From positions 1-33,893 of the forward strand of contig CAYYGL010000029.1 in the NCBI GenBank assembly GCA_964471235.1: DNA of 33,893 bases, read 5' to 3'. Under the pieces are notes generated by a model. That model was not told where the DNA came from and did not search any database. It saw only the letters and a list, made by a program, of their open reading frames with translations. The DNA comes from CAYYGL01 sp964471235. Its GTDB lineage: Bacteria; Calditrichota; Calditrichia; RBG-13-44-9; J075. The stretch's first letter is position 1, and every line of letters starts with the position of its first letter. The translations under genes and the position numbers were made by a program. Of the stretch, positions 16,431 to 24,978 are shown in pieces.

Positions 16431-18755
16431 TCAACGCAGCAGGAGCATTTTTTTGGTGAAGGTATGCATCTTGCCATTCTCAGCAGAAACCGCACGCAAC
16501 CGATAGAAATATACTCCACTACTCACCGCTTGCCCGGCATCATCCCTGCCATTCCAGCGAACCTGGTAACGCCCCGCAGACTGCTGTTCATGCACCAGGG
16601 TCTTGATTTCCCTGCCAAGTACATCATATACTTTCAGGGTTACAAAATTGTCAATCATCAATTGGTAATGAATAACTGTAAATGGATTGAATGGATTGGG
16701 ATAATTCTGGTACAGTCTAAATGCTTCCGGGATGTCTGGGTCGGCTAATTCAATGCGGATCGGTCCATGGTAGGTTCGCCTGCCTTGAAAATCCACATCG
16801 GTTAATTGATACCAATAGATCCCCGGGCGCGTTGCAGTACTGTCTTGATATTGATACTCATGGCGTTGGTTGGTATTCCCCTGCCCCAGCAATCCGGGGT
16901 CGGATTGATAATCGGCGATCCGGTAAAAGGGACCTTCTTCCCCGGCACCCCGGTAAATCTCGTATCCCAGGTTATTGACTTCACTTTCGGTGGTCCAGCG
17001 GAGAGTTACCCCATTATCGTTAATTTCGGCAGTGAACGAAGAAAGCAGCACCGGTAAACTCTGGTCACTGCCGTTAACCCCGGGGGATCCCTTGTCTCCG
17101 GCACTGCCCTGCCAGGGGGTGGTGGCGGTTACCCAAAAGGCAGGATTGTTGTTATCCTGGGCGGCTGTGCCCGTAAACACCATGGAAGCGCCGGTAGGGT
17201 CAATCCAGTTGATCCCACCGTCATATTCCACCCGGTCGATTTCCGTAATGCCGTCGCTTAAGAGCAAGATAACCTCATCTGCACCGTTTGCCAGGGTGAA
17301 TCCGCTGTACTGGTAATCCACCGGCACCCCGCCGTTGGTTGAGAGGGTGCTGTTATTGCCCAGCACCAGGAAGTCGTGAGCCGCAATGAGCAACGCTCCC
17401 CCGTTGGCAATGGTGTGGCTGTCGGTACCGTTATCTTTGATGATCCACCCGTTCATGTCGATTGCCGAAGCGGTGCTGTTGTAAATTTCGAACCACTCGC
17501 CATTGGCATCCGCCACGGCATTGGGATTTTGCATGATTTCCGAGATGATCACATCGCCCGGCTGCACCGAGGTACCTCCCCCGGTGGTCTGACTGCCGCT
17601 GGTCTGGGTTGTTGACCAGGAGGTATCATTCTGTGTGTTCCAGATTTTTACATAATAGGTGGTGTTGTCGGTTAATCCGGTAACGGTAACCGTGGTGCCG
17701 TCACCCTGGTAAACCGCAAAACTGCCGGTGCCCACCTCACTGCCGCTGCCAAAAATCGAGTTTGCCGAATAACTGCTGACCCCGACGCCGGTGGGATCAT
17801 CATCCACTGCGGCGCCGCTTTGCATCAGCACCAGCAATTGATTGGTCGCAGCATCATATCCTGCCGGTAACGACCAGCTTAAGGTCATTGCTGAAGTGGT
17901 CACATTACTGAAGGTCAGATTGAGGGGAGGGGAGAGGGTGCCGTTGCTGAAATATGCTCGGCGCACCAGGGAGGTGTCGATAACAAACGGATTCACTTTG
18001 CCATCCTGATAGGCAGCGATCAAATTGGTGCGCGCCAGTTCCGCTGAATCCACCGGGTCCTGATAGTGCCAGGAGTAGAGAACATCTTTCTGTAAATTAA
18101 AAAAATTGGGGTCGGCGTTATCCGCTTCGGTTTTGTACATGGTGTAAAAATAAAATACCGCCCGGGCGGCGTTTCCCTTGTGATCCTCCCGGGGTTCAAA
18201 CCTGGGGGTGTCATTGTCTTTTTCGCTGTACTCGTTTATAAATGTGGGAGGGATTGTGGAAAGCACCTGGGTTTTCCGGTACCAACTGTCGGTATCGGTA
18301 TCGATGATGTCATCGTAAGGGGTGTTGCCCCGGGATGAGTTTACATTGTCTTTTACCGGAAATAGATGATGCATATCGCTGCGGGCATTCCCGGAAGATG
18401 CCCCCTTGCTCTGCGGATAAGTGTGCTCGGTATTGATTCCTTTATTTGCGGCATCGGTACTTGGGTCGGCATTGGGGTCCAGGTAGATTGTGTAACCGGT
18501 GTAGACCCCGGTTAAGCTATCCTGCACATTATAAATTTTGGAAAACAGGGTGTCGCGGGCATCATTATACGATAGGACCGTTGCCGGTTTGTAATGGGCT
18601 ACCAAACTATCCAGCAACTGCTGCCCGGTGAGCCCGGGAAAAAGAACGGTGGTGGTTTTGGGAGTTCCCTGGGCATACGTATGGATAACCCCTATCCCGG
18701 CAATCAGGATAATTAAGATATATCTCCAACTTATAAGGCGTCTCATTTTTTCCAT
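16431..18755 (-). CDS. Secreted endonuclease I with lamin-tail domain and C-terminal sorting module
   Basis: 774 aa, multi-domain exported nuclease. The signal peptide (about 1-28) ends HTYAQ. The endonuclease I domain (EndA/NucM family, about 35-270) has the core NTEHTYPQS (E110, H111, Q115), RSDMHHLFPV (126-135) and NVNSSRGNTPY. A fibronectin III-like region (about 275-390), a lamin-tail domain (about 398-530, DVIISEIMQNPN, GEWFEIYN, MNGWIIKD) and an Ig-like linker follow. The last 85 residues form a FlgD/T9SS type A-like sorting module (YQNYPNPFNP, VYDVLGREIKTL, VRWNGRDDAGQ). Likely cell-surface or released, degrading external DNA for nutrients. Start MEK at 18755 or MRR at 18746 cannot be separated; neither has a strong ribosome binding site. 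Confidence 0.9.
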   Translation of the reverse strand: MEKMRRLISWRYILIILIAGIGVIHTYAQGTPKTTTVLFPGLTGQQLLDSLVAHYKPATVLSYNDARDTLFSKIYNVQDSLTGVYTGYTIYLDPNADPSTDAANKGINTEHTYPQSKGASSGNARSDMHHLFPVKDNVNSSRGNTPYDDIIDTDTDSWYRKTQVLSTIPPTFINEYSEKDNDTPRFEPREDHKGNAARAVFYFYTMYKTEADNADPNFFNLQKDVLYSWHYQDPVDSAELARTNLIAAYQDGKVNPFVIDTSLVRRAYFSNGTLSPPLNLTFSNVTTSAMTLSWSLPAGYDAATNQLLVLMQSGAAVDDDPTGVGVSSYSANSIFGSGSEVGTGSFAVYQGDGTTVTVTGLTDNTTYYVKIWNTQNDTSWSTTQTSGSQTTGGGTSVQPGDVIISEIMQNPNAVADANGEWFEIYNSTASAIDMNGWIIKDNGTDSHTIANGGALLIAAHDFLVLGNNSTLSTNGGVPVDYQYSGFTLANGADEVILLLSDGITEIDRVEYDGGINWIDPTGASMVFTGTAAQDNNNPAFWVTATTPWQGSAGDKGSPGVNGSDQSLPVLLSSFTAEINDNGVTLRWTTESEVNNLGYEIYRGAGEEGPFYRIADYQSDPGLLGQGNTNQRHEYQYQDSTATRPGIYWYQLTDVDFQGRRTYHGPIRIELADPDIPEAFRLYQNYPNPFNPFTVIHYQLMIDNFVTLKVYDVLGREIKTLVHEQQSAGRYQVRWNGRDDAGQAVSSGVYFYRLRAVSAENGKMHTFTKKMLLLR

Positions 18756-19128
18756 CGCATTTAGTGGTTCAGTGCCGTTATCGGTAGATGCATGAAGATG
18801 TTAATTTAGCGTCCGTTCGACGTCAGAAAATAGAACCCGATGACCCGGATTTTTCGCAGATTTTTTAATATGATGCCCAATCCTCCGTGTAAATCAGCGG
18901 TATCTGTTTCAACTGTGTTCTATTTCAAATTACGTCGAACGTACGTTAATTTCCTTTAGGGATACAAGGATTTCGGTAGCAGGTGCGACGAACCCCACTG
19001 CTCGTCGCTTAGCCATAATCACCGACCCTCTTGTGGTTGGGATCGGATTAACGGAAAATAGTTTTGTACGACATGAGAAGTCCTTAAGAATCTTAATCAC
19101 TGAAAATTCATTCTTTGGTGTTGTTTCG
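18756..19128. other. Spacer with MITE-like element and an extra hairpin
   Basis: No gene seen. Besides the repeat element at 18803-18951, a perfect 7-bp hairpin (GCGACGA 18985-18991 with TCGTCGC 19002-19008) lies about 120 bases beyond the speB stop. It has no T-run, so it is not called a terminator. Confidence 0.5.
18803..18951 (-). repeat. MITE-like dispersed repeat, copy 1
   Basis: About 149 bp with imperfect terminal inverted repeats of roughly 35-40 bases. The left end reads CGTTCGACGTCAGAAAATAG and the reverse complement of the right end reads CGTTCGACGTAATTTGAAAT. The internal part matches copy 2 at 27979-28126 in the opposite orientation, with long identical runs such as AACAGATACCGCTGATTTAC. 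TTAATTT occurs as a direct repeat at both edges (18801-18807 and 18946-18952) and may be a target-site duplication, although it overlaps the inverted-repeat ends. No coding capacity; if mobile, it would depend on a transposase elsewhere. Confidence 0.7.
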
Positions 19129-19989
19129 TCAGAGTATCATCAACAATTCTCGCAAAATTTTGGCTGCTACCACGGTTGAAACGCCGGTGGGATCAATCCG
19201 GGGTGCCAGTTCCACCATGTCGCACCCGATGATGTGGAGGGATTGGATGGCTCTGAGGAATTCAATGTACTCCGGGAAGAAGATACCGCCGGCTTCCGGC
19301 GTGCCGGTGCCAGGGACCAGGGAGGGATCGAATACATCCACATCTATTGAGAGGTAAACGGGGATACCTTTCAGATGCTCAACCTGTTGAATAAATTCCC
19401 GGGTAAGAAAGGGAAACAGCCGGGTATGCGCTTCAGCGAACTCAAATTCTTCCCGGCTGCCGCTGCGTATTCCAACCTGCCAGAGCCGCGGTGGACCCTT
19501 AACAACCTCTGTGATACGACGCATGACGGTCCCATGAGATAGTCGGTCGCCGAAAAGTTCATCCATCAAATCCAGGTGAGCGTCTAATTGAATCAACTGA
19601 AGTTCCGGATAATATGTTACGGCTGCCTGCACCACCGGTAGCGTAATCAGGTGCTCGCCGCCGATGAAGCAGGGGGTTTTGCCATCATCAAATGATGCCG
19701 CCGCCGCCCGGTGAATGCGCTGCAATGCCGCTTCTTTATTGCCGATTGGCAGTTCCAGGTCACCGGCATCATGGATGGCTTTTTCGGTTAAATCCTTGCG
19801 GAAGTACGGGCTGTAGTTTTCCTGGGCGAGCAGGGTTTCGGAACGAATGGCAGCCGGGGCAAACCGGGCGCCGGGGCGGTAACTGGCAGTGCCGTCATAT
19901 CCGGCGCCAATCAGCACAATTTCCGCTTCATCATACCCGGCTATGCAGCCTTCATATCGAGTTCCGGGGAGGAAATGATCAAACATCAT
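19129..19989 (-). CDS. speB: Agmatinase / ureohydrolase family protein
   Basis: A binuclear manganese ureohydrolase that would split agmatine into putrescine and urea. Metal ligands are all present (numbering from a TTG one codon upstream of ATG 19989): H114 (GGEH), D137/H139/D141 (LDAHLD), D217/D219 (SIDVDVFDP), followed by PGTGTPEAGG, which favours agmatinase over arginase. The ATG at 19989 is preferred over the TTG at 19992 and has GGGAG upstream within the end of speE, overlapping it by 11 bases. The speE-speB overlap means the putrescine-making and spermidine-making steps are co-translated. Other guanidino-substrate hydrolases of the family cannot be excluded. Confidence 0.9.
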   Translation of the reverse strand: MMFDHFLPGTRYEGCIAGYDEAEIVLIGAGYDGTASYRPGARFAPAAIRSETLLAQENYSPYFRKDLTEKAIHDAGDLELPIGNKEAALQRIHRAAAASFDDGKTPCFIGGEHLITLPVVQAAVTYYPELQLIQLDAHLDLMDELFGDRLSHGTVMRRITEVVKGPPRLWQVGIRSGSREEFEFAEAHTRLFPFLTREFIQQVEHLKGIPVYLSIDVDVFDPSLVPGTGTPEAGGIFFPEYIEFLRAIQSLHIIGCDMVELAPRIDPTGVSTVVAAKILRELLMIL

Positions 19990-20824
19990 CAATCATCTCC
20001 CGAAAGAAAGTGGGCAGGGCAAATGCAGCACGATGAATGTCGGAATTGTAATATTTAAACGGCAGGTTGAGTTGACGATAGCGCTCCTTTCGGAAATTTT
20101 TTACCGGGTGATATTTTTTGGTGGCGAAGCCAAACGCCCAGTGCCCGGAGGGGTAGGTCGGAATATGGGCCTGGTAAAAGTATAATTGATCAAAAACAGA
20201 TTTTAGTTTGCGGATAATCGATTTCATGGCTTGTGGCTGCCAGGCAGGCGATTCACTCTGATTGACCAGAATCCCATCATCATTCAGAATTCGATAACAA
20301 TCCTGGTAAAATTGCCGGGTGAACAATCCTTCCCCCACGGTGTCCGGGTCGGTGGAATCCACGATGATGATATCATACCGCTGTTGCGTTTCTTTTACAT
20401 ATTTGACCCCGTCCTGAAATTTACACTCCACCCGTTCCGACAGCAATTTACCGGCTACAGTGGGAATATATTTTAAACACGCCCGGGTGACCATCTCATC
20501 GATATCCACCAGATCCACATGCTGCACGATTTCATGGCGGAGCAGTTCCCGCACCGTGCCGCCATCGCCGCCGCCAATTACCAATACCTGCCGAGGATTT
20601 GGATGCACGAACAGGGGCACATGGGCAATCATCTCGTGATAGATGAATTCATCCCGTTCGGTGAGCATCACCATATCATCCAACAGCAACACCCTGCCAA
20701 ATTGGGGCGATTCGACGATATCAATTTTCTGATAAGGACTCCGGTCGCTGTAGAGCATCTTACTCACCTGCATGGTAAACGCTCCATCAACTTCCGGGTA
20801 AAATTCGGTGAAGGTAACGCTCAT
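19979..20824 (-). CDS. speE: Spermidine synthase (polyamine aminopropyltransferase)
   Basis: 281 aa from ATG 20824, chosen because AGGGAG lies about 8 bases upstream and MSVTFTEFYPEV fits family N-termini; the longer frame starting at 20881 lacks support. It transfers the aminopropyl group from decarboxylated S-adenosylmethionine to putrescine. Visible are the nucleotide-binding loop VIGGGDGGTVREL (82-94), the DLVDIDEMV segment (104-112), and the catalytic VDSTDP (155-160) with D156 and D159, then GEGLFTRQFYQDC. It is the first gene of a two-gene operon with speB. The needed SAM decarboxylase (speD) and arginine decarboxylase are not in this window. Confidence 0.94.
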   Translation of the reverse strand: MSVTFTEFYPEVDGAFTMQVSKMLYSDRSPYQKIDIVESPQFGRVLLLDDMVMLTERDEFIYHEMIAHVPLFVHPNPRQVLVIGGGDGGTVRELLRHEIVQHVDLVDIDEMVTRACLKYIPTVAGKLLSERVECKFQDGVKYVKETQQRYDIIIVDSTDPDTVGEGLFTRQFYQDCYRILNDDGILVNQSESPAWQPQAMKSIIRKLKSVFDQLYFYQAHIPTYPSGHWAFGFATKKYHPVKNFRKERYRQLNLPFKYYNSDIHRAAFALPTFFREMIDDV

Positions 20825-20905
20825 GCTTATTCTCCCTGAGAAAAATGGTTCACCGGTTTCACCAACACGCATCTCCTCCATTTTCCGATAATGAATATGC
20901 CGCCA

Positions 20906-20933
20906 AGTATAAAAAAAATCCGGCGGGATTCAA
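20906..20933 (-). promoter_or_regulatory. Candidate sigma-70-type promoter of speE-speB
   Basis: On the minus strand TTGAAT (20933-20928) and TATACT (20911-20906, 5 of 6) are separated by 16 bases. The start codon at 20824 lies about 75 bases downstream of the expected transcription start. Found by eye. Confidence 0.5.
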
Positions 20934-21076
20934 ATGAAAAAAAGAGTTTGCAGCAAAGCCTCTCCAGAACACGAAATTCAGCCCTTTTCCGACCGGAATA
21001 CTACCTTCTGGAAAACAAACAATTCATTTCGTAAGCATTAATTTTTCAGCCGATTGTCGTAAGAATCTCAAACGAA

Positions 21077-21120
21077 CCTCACCCAACCCCGTTTTTTGGG
21101 GCGGGAGGGGTTGGGTAAGG
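21077..21120. repeat. Long imperfect hairpin in the divergent speE / carbonic anhydrase spacer
   Basis: CCTCACCCAACCCC (21077-21090) pairs over 14 positions, one mismatch, with GGGGTTGGGTAAGG (21107-21120); the loop starts G followed by six T. It sits in a 460-base divergent spacer that otherwise holds only the two candidate promoters. It is too far from either gene end to be a normal terminator and resembles the CACCCAACCCC-type extragenic palindromes scattered in many bacterial genomes. Confidence 0.6.
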
Positions 21121-21187
21121 TGAAAAAACAACTACTTAACGATGAATAAAAACGAATGAAATAAAAACATCGAATTTGCAGGTAAAG

Positions 21188-21215
21188 TTGAATAATTACA
21201 AATTGTCTTTATTCT
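21188..21215 (+). promoter_or_regulatory. Candidate promoter of the gamma-carbonic anhydrase gene
   Basis: TTGAAT (21188-21193), a 16-base spacer and TATTCT (21210-21215, 4 of 6), about 70 bases before the start codon. Weak match in AT-rich sequence. Confidence 0.35.
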
Positions 21216-21287
21216 TATCCCGGTTCTTTTTAGCTTTATGCCGGATGTTAACCAACGATATCGCTTTTATAGAAGGGAGAACAGGGC

Positions 21288-21818
21288 ATGAATAAAACCG
21301 ATTTACCGGAAATCACATTGCAAAAGAGTCCCACTGTTCATCCGACGGCTTTTATTGCCAGAGGCGCTCAGGTTCTTGGGGATGTGCGTCTGATGGCGGA
21401 CGCTTCGGTATGGTACAACTCCGTTTTACGGGGGGACATCAATTATATATCCATCGGGGAGCGCACCAATATCCAGGATGGCTGCATGGTGCACCTGGAG
21501 AATGACCTGCCCTGTATTGTGGGAAATGACGTAACCGTGGGGCATGGGGCTATCCTGCACGGGTGTGAGATTGAAGATGGCTGTTTGATTGGGATGGGTG
21601 CCATTGTTCTTTCCGGTGCGGTGATAAAAAAAGGGAGTGTCATTGCTGCCGGGGCAGTGGTGTTAGAAGGTACCATCGTTGAACCGTTCTCGCTGATGGC
21701 GGGCGTACCGGCAAAATTCATCCGCACCATGCCTGAGGAGACTTACCAAACCAACTTAAAGTGGGCAGCCAAATACGCCCGGTTGGCAAAACTGCACCGG
21801 GAGCGGGTAGGGGAGTAA
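21288..21818 (+). CDS. Gamma-class carbonic anhydrase family protein (left-handed beta-helix)
   Basis: 176 aa with a hexapeptide-repeat left-handed beta-helix (about 18-145) and a C-terminal helix, the size of the YrdA/PaaY/CamH group. The three zinc-ligand histidines of gamma-carbonic anhydrases are present: H69 (CMVHL), H86 and H91 (VGHGAILHGC). The arginine/aspartate/glutamine set SVLRGD and NIQDGC is also conserved. Start ATG 21288 has AAGGGAG about 9 bases upstream. It may hydrate carbon dioxide, but many family members with these residues are inactive or act on other substrates, so activity is not certain. It stands alone and faces pepT. Confidence 0.88.
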   Translation: MNKTDLPEITLQKSPTVHPTAFIARGAQVLGDVRLMADASVWYNSVLRGDINYISIGERTNIQDGCMVHLENDLPCIVGNDVTVGHGAILHGCEIEDGCLIGMGAIVLSGAVIKKGSVIAAGAVVLEGTIVEPFSLMAGVPAKFIRTMPEETYQTNLKWAAKYARLAKLHRERVGE

Positions 21819-22015
21819 CCGGTTGCGGATATTGGAGAATTCGTATGTCAGGATATTCGGTAATTATGGACTCAGGGGATAGGAGGCGATGGAGCAATGG
21901 AGTGATGTAGGAGTGGCATCACCAGCCATCCAGCCATTTAACCAGCCATCCATCACCCCATCTTCCCCTGACCGCTAACTGCTGAAAGCTAACCGCTAAC
22001 CGCTTTTCTGCCCTA
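21819..22015. repeat. Low-complexity intergenic sequence between convergent genes
   Basis: About 197 bases with short near-repeats: GGAGCAATGGAGTGATG, then CCAGCCATCC / CCAGCCATTT / CCAGCCATCC and CTAACTGCTGAAAGCTAACCGCTAACC. Several units are loosely complementary (CCATC against GATGG). No gene and no typical terminator. Confidence 0.5.
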
Positions 22016-23290
22016 TCAACTGCTGCTGGCTCCTTCTCCCCGTTCCGCCCAGATTTGCACCAGGTTCACAATCGTTTCCACTGCTTTTTCCATATCCTGG
22101 ATGGAAACCCATTCCCGTTTGCTGTGAAAATTATGGCCGCCGGTAAAAATGTTTGGGGTGGGCAGCCCCATGTAAGAAAGCCGGGAGCCGTCGGTACCGC
22201 CGCGAATGAGACTCTTTTTCGGTTCCAGTCCGCTGCGACGAACTGCTTCCATGGCATAATCCACTACAAACGGATATTTATCCAGCACATAGCGCATATT
22301 ACGGTAGCTTTCGCTGATTTTAAATTCAATTTTTGCCCGCTGCCAGGTCTCTTCTACCCTGGTGCGTATTTCTTCCAGAAAAGACTCTTTTTCGTGAAGT
22401 CCTTCCACTGTAAAATCCCGGATTAACATCCGGATTTCCACCTTTTCCACATTCCCGGAGATGGTGTTGGGGTGCACATACCCTTCTCTCCCTTCAGTAG
22501 TCTCCGGGGAAAGGGACTCTTTTGGCAGACGGGAGAGGAAATCAGCCGCCACTTTCAGGGCATTCACCAATTTCCCTTTAGCGAAACCGGGATGTACATT
22601 AATGCCATGCACCGTCACATCCAGGGAATCCGCACAAAAGGTTTCATCCTCAATTTCACCGGCAGTTTCGCCGTCGATGGTATAGGCATACGTTGCCCCG
22701 AATTCTTTGATATCAAAATATTCGGTGCCGCGTCCCACCTCTTCATCCACCGTAAATGCAATTTTGATTTCCCCATGGGGGATTTCGGGATGATCCAGCA
22801 GGTAATCGATGGCAGTCATAATTTCGGCAACCCCGGCTTTGTTGTCGGCACCCAACAGGGTGGTGCCGTCGCTGGTAATGATGTCGTGCCCCAGGCAATT
22901 GCGCAGGGCAGGATTATCCGCCGGGTCAATCACCTGCGTGGAATCTCCCGGCAGCACAATTTTACCCCCGTCGTATTTTTCATGCACAATCGGTTTCACC
23001 CCGGCGCCGCTGACATCCGGGGAAGTATCCACATGAGCAATCAATCCAATTGGGGGAACACTGACGGAATGATTCTCCGGCAGATTGGCAGGCAGGGTGG
23101 CAAACACGTAGCCGTGTTCGGTTAAATGAGCATCGGAAATTCCCAATGCGTGGAGTTCCTCAACCAGTAATTTACTGAGGTTCAACTGTTTTTCGGTGCT
23201 GGGATAAGTTTGTGAATCTTCCCTGGATTGGGTGTCAATTTTTACATATCTTAAAAAACGATCCACTAACGATTGGCGTGGCAAGTTCAT
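22016..23290 (-). CDS. pepT: Peptidase T (tripeptide aminopeptidase)
   Basis: 424 aa, M20 family zinc tripeptidase; releases the N-terminal residue of tripeptides in the cytoplasm. The di-zinc site is complete: H86 and D88 in IAHVDTSPD, bridging D149 in GADNKAG, catalytic E183 with E184 in VDEEVGRG, D206 in TIDGETAG and the late histidine in FTGGHNFHSKREW. The dimerisation (lid) domain lies between about residues 215 and 330. RGGTDGSRLSYMGLPTPN is also a PepT hallmark. The ATG has AGGAG about 9 bases upstream. It is divergent from the small zinc-ribbon gene, with a 117-base shared upstream region. Confidence 0.96.
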   Translation of the reverse strand: MNLPRQSLVDRFLRYVKIDTQSREDSQTYPSTEKQLNLSKLLVEELHALGISDAHLTEHGYVFATLPANLPENHSVSVPPIGLIAHVDTSPDVSGAGVKPIVHEKYDGGKIVLPGDSTQVIDPADNPALRNCLGHDIITSDGTTLLGADNKAGVAEIMTAIDYLLDHPEIPHGEIKIAFTVDEEVGRGTEYFDIKEFGATYAYTIDGETAGEIEDETFCADSLDVTVHGINVHPGFAKGKLVNALKVAADFLSRLPKESLSPETTEGREGYVHPNTISGNVEKVEIRMLIRDFTVEGLHEKESFLEEIRTRVEETWQRAKIEFKISESYRNMRYVLDKYPFVVDYAMEAVRRSGLEPKKSLIRGGTDGSRLSYMGLPTPNIFTGGHNFHSKREWVSIQDMEKAVETIVNLVQIWAERGEGASSS

Positions 23291-23407
23291 GATCCTATTC
23301 TCCTGAGTTTTACCCTTTGCTGAAATTTGTTACCTGTTGTAATTTTCATTGCCTTCAAAATATACGTCATGATTTTCAAATTTCCTACCCGGAGAAAGGA
23401 GGATCGG

Positions 23408-23578
23408 ATGAAAAAGGAGCGGCGGGAAGATAAGCCTGTTAATTTCGGTATCGAGCAAACCACTGAACAGCCTGTCTGCCCGGTTTGTGGTGAGAAATTA
23501 ATCCAGGAAAAGTGCAAAGTTGTCTGTCGGAGTAACACTTGCGTATATCGGATCATTTATAATTGTTCGGAATTTTAA
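23408..23578 (+). CDS. Small zinc-ribbon protein (56 aa)
   Basis: A strong ribosome binding site (AAAGGAGG, 6-7 bases before the ATG at 23408) fixes this start, well inside a longer open frame. The product has a charged N-terminus (MKKERREDKPVNF) followed by CPVCGEKLIQEKCKVVCRS and TCVYRIIYNCSEF. It contains one clear CPxCG knuckle and four further cysteines, enough for a treble-clef or zinc-ribbon fold binding one zinc. Function unknown. It sits 120 bases before ppa on the same strand and may share its transcript. Confidence 0.75.
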   Translation: MKKERREDKPVNFGIEQTTEQPVCPVCGEKLIQEKCKVVCRSNTCVYRIIYNCSEF

Positions 23579-23698
23579 ATTTACGGGCAGTTTGCCCGGG
23601 TGCTGTTTCACCCGGCAGCAGAGAACAGGGGTATAAAAGGGAAATGCCATCCGGTTACCGGGTGACATTATGTTCCACGTATGCTGAGAGGAGAGAAC

Positions 23699-24310
23699 AT
23701 GTCATTTCCACCACCGTTTTACCGTTGGCGGCCTCATCCCTGGCATGGTCTGGAAGTGGGGGCAGCCCCCCCTCGCCGGGTCCATGCCTATATCGAAATT
23801 ACCCCCTTCGACCTGGTGAAGTATGAAGTGGACAAGGAAACCGGTTACCTGCGGGTAGACCGCCCGCAACGGAGTTCCTCCCAACCGCCCACCCTATACG
23901 GTTTTATTCCCCGTACCTACTGCGGTCACCGGGTGGGGGTTTTGACCGGAAAGAACGTGAAGGGAGACGGGGACCCGCTGGATATTTGCGTGGTCAGTGA
24001 ACGACCGATAAATCGTTCTGAGGTAATTTTAAACGCTGTGGTGGTGGGGGGATTGCAAATTCTTGATCATGGGGAGGCAGATGACAAGATTATCGCGGTC
24101 TTGGAAAATGATAACATCTGGCGGGATGCCCGGGAGGTGAACGAGTTGCCCACCGTTTTAATCGAACGTTTACGGCATTATTTCTCGACTTATAAGTTGA
24201 TACCGGGCGAAGAAAGCAAGATGGAGATCCGTCAGACTTACGGGAGCGACCATGCCTTGAAAGTGGTGGAAGCGTCCATGAAAGATTATGACGAATACTA
24301 CGGAAAATGA
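23699..24310 (+). CDS. ppa: Inorganic pyrophosphatase, family I
   Basis: 203 aa; hydrolyses pyrophosphate to phosphate in the cytoplasm. The start at 23699 (MSFPPPFYRW) has AGGAG about 6 bases upstream; an upstream ATG at 23681 is rejected. Active-site pattern: E33 (YIEITP), K41/K46 (LVKYEVDK), R55 (VDRPQ), Y67 (TLYGFIPRTYCG) and the signature D90-G-D92-PLD95, with the same spacing as the E. coli D65/D67/D70 set. It is somewhat longer than the 175-aa E. coli enzyme because of an N-terminal extension (PFYRWRPHPWHGLEVG), as in other bacterial and archaeal-like branches. It follows the zinc-ribbon gene. Confidence 0.93.
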   Translation: MSFPPPFYRWRPHPWHGLEVGAAPPRRVHAYIEITPFDLVKYEVDKETGYLRVDRPQRSSSQPPTLYGFIPRTYCGHRVGVLTGKNVKGDGDPLDICVVSERPINRSEVILNAVVVGGLQILDHGEADDKIIAVLENDNIWRDAREVNELPTVLIERLRHYFSTYKLIPGEESKMEIRQTYGSDHALKVVEASMKDYDEYYGK

Positions 24311-24344
24311 TAACATGCCATGAAACAGGATTGTTTTCAGAGAC

Positions 24345-24752
24345 TTATCCGAAGATGCCTTTTTTGTCTTCCGCTAATGCCTGCTCCACCACGGAAAGGA
24401 AAATTCGATAAGCCATGATAATGTTTTTTGTGGTGACGCCTCCCTCTACCCACAAGAAATACGAGAAGGATACATAATCTTTATGGGCAACTGTTTTGAT
24501 GAGGATAAAATCATTGTTCATAGAGTTCACATAATCCAACCGGTCTTCCGGAGTACTGTCTTCCGTTAAAGCAAAATACATTCGGTAAGCGATATACCGT
24601 CCGGATTCATCAAGGTCAATCCATATTTTCCATCGATCTTGAATGTAGAGATCACCATCTTCATTCACATTAACATCCAAAAAGGCCTGGTCAAACAATG
24701 ATTGAAGCAATTCCTGGGATAAATTCTCCTTGTTTACAATGTCTTCTTTCAT
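24345..24752 (-). CDS. YbjN-domain-like protein
   Basis: 135 aa from ATG 24752, which has AAGGGG 8 bases upstream; extending to 24851 adds a basic stretch without a ribosome binding site. The fold pattern (DGDLYIQDRWKIWIDLDE, IAYRMYFAL, then DRLDYVNSMNNDFILIKT and a C-terminal helix) resembles the YbjN / type III secretion chaperone-like superfamily. Such proteins are often called sensory-transduction regulators, but no biochemical activity is firmly known. It converges on ppa with 34 bases between stops and lies at the edge of a repeat-rich region. Confidence 0.6.
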   Translation of the reverse strand: MKEDIVNKENLSQELLQSLFDQAFLDVNVNEDGDLYIQDRWKIWIDLDESGRYIAYRMYFALTEDSTPEDRLDYVNSMNNDFILIKTVAHKDYVSFSYFLWVEGGVTTKNIIMAYRIFLSVVEQALAEDKKGIFG

Positions 24753-24978
24753 AAAATGTCCCCTTCTTGATGAATGAGTGGGTTTGACGTATTTCCCATT
24801 CCGTGGAATTTGCTTGATAATCTTTTTCTTTCCGCTGTTTGATTTTTTCATAGAAATTAAAAATGGCTTGAAATGTGTTGAATTATTTTCCGAAGTGTTC
24901 TTTTATCCGCCATTTATGGGATGAACATATTTCCCCGGTACGTTTTATTTTCCGGAAGTAAATGCTTATCCCGGTATG

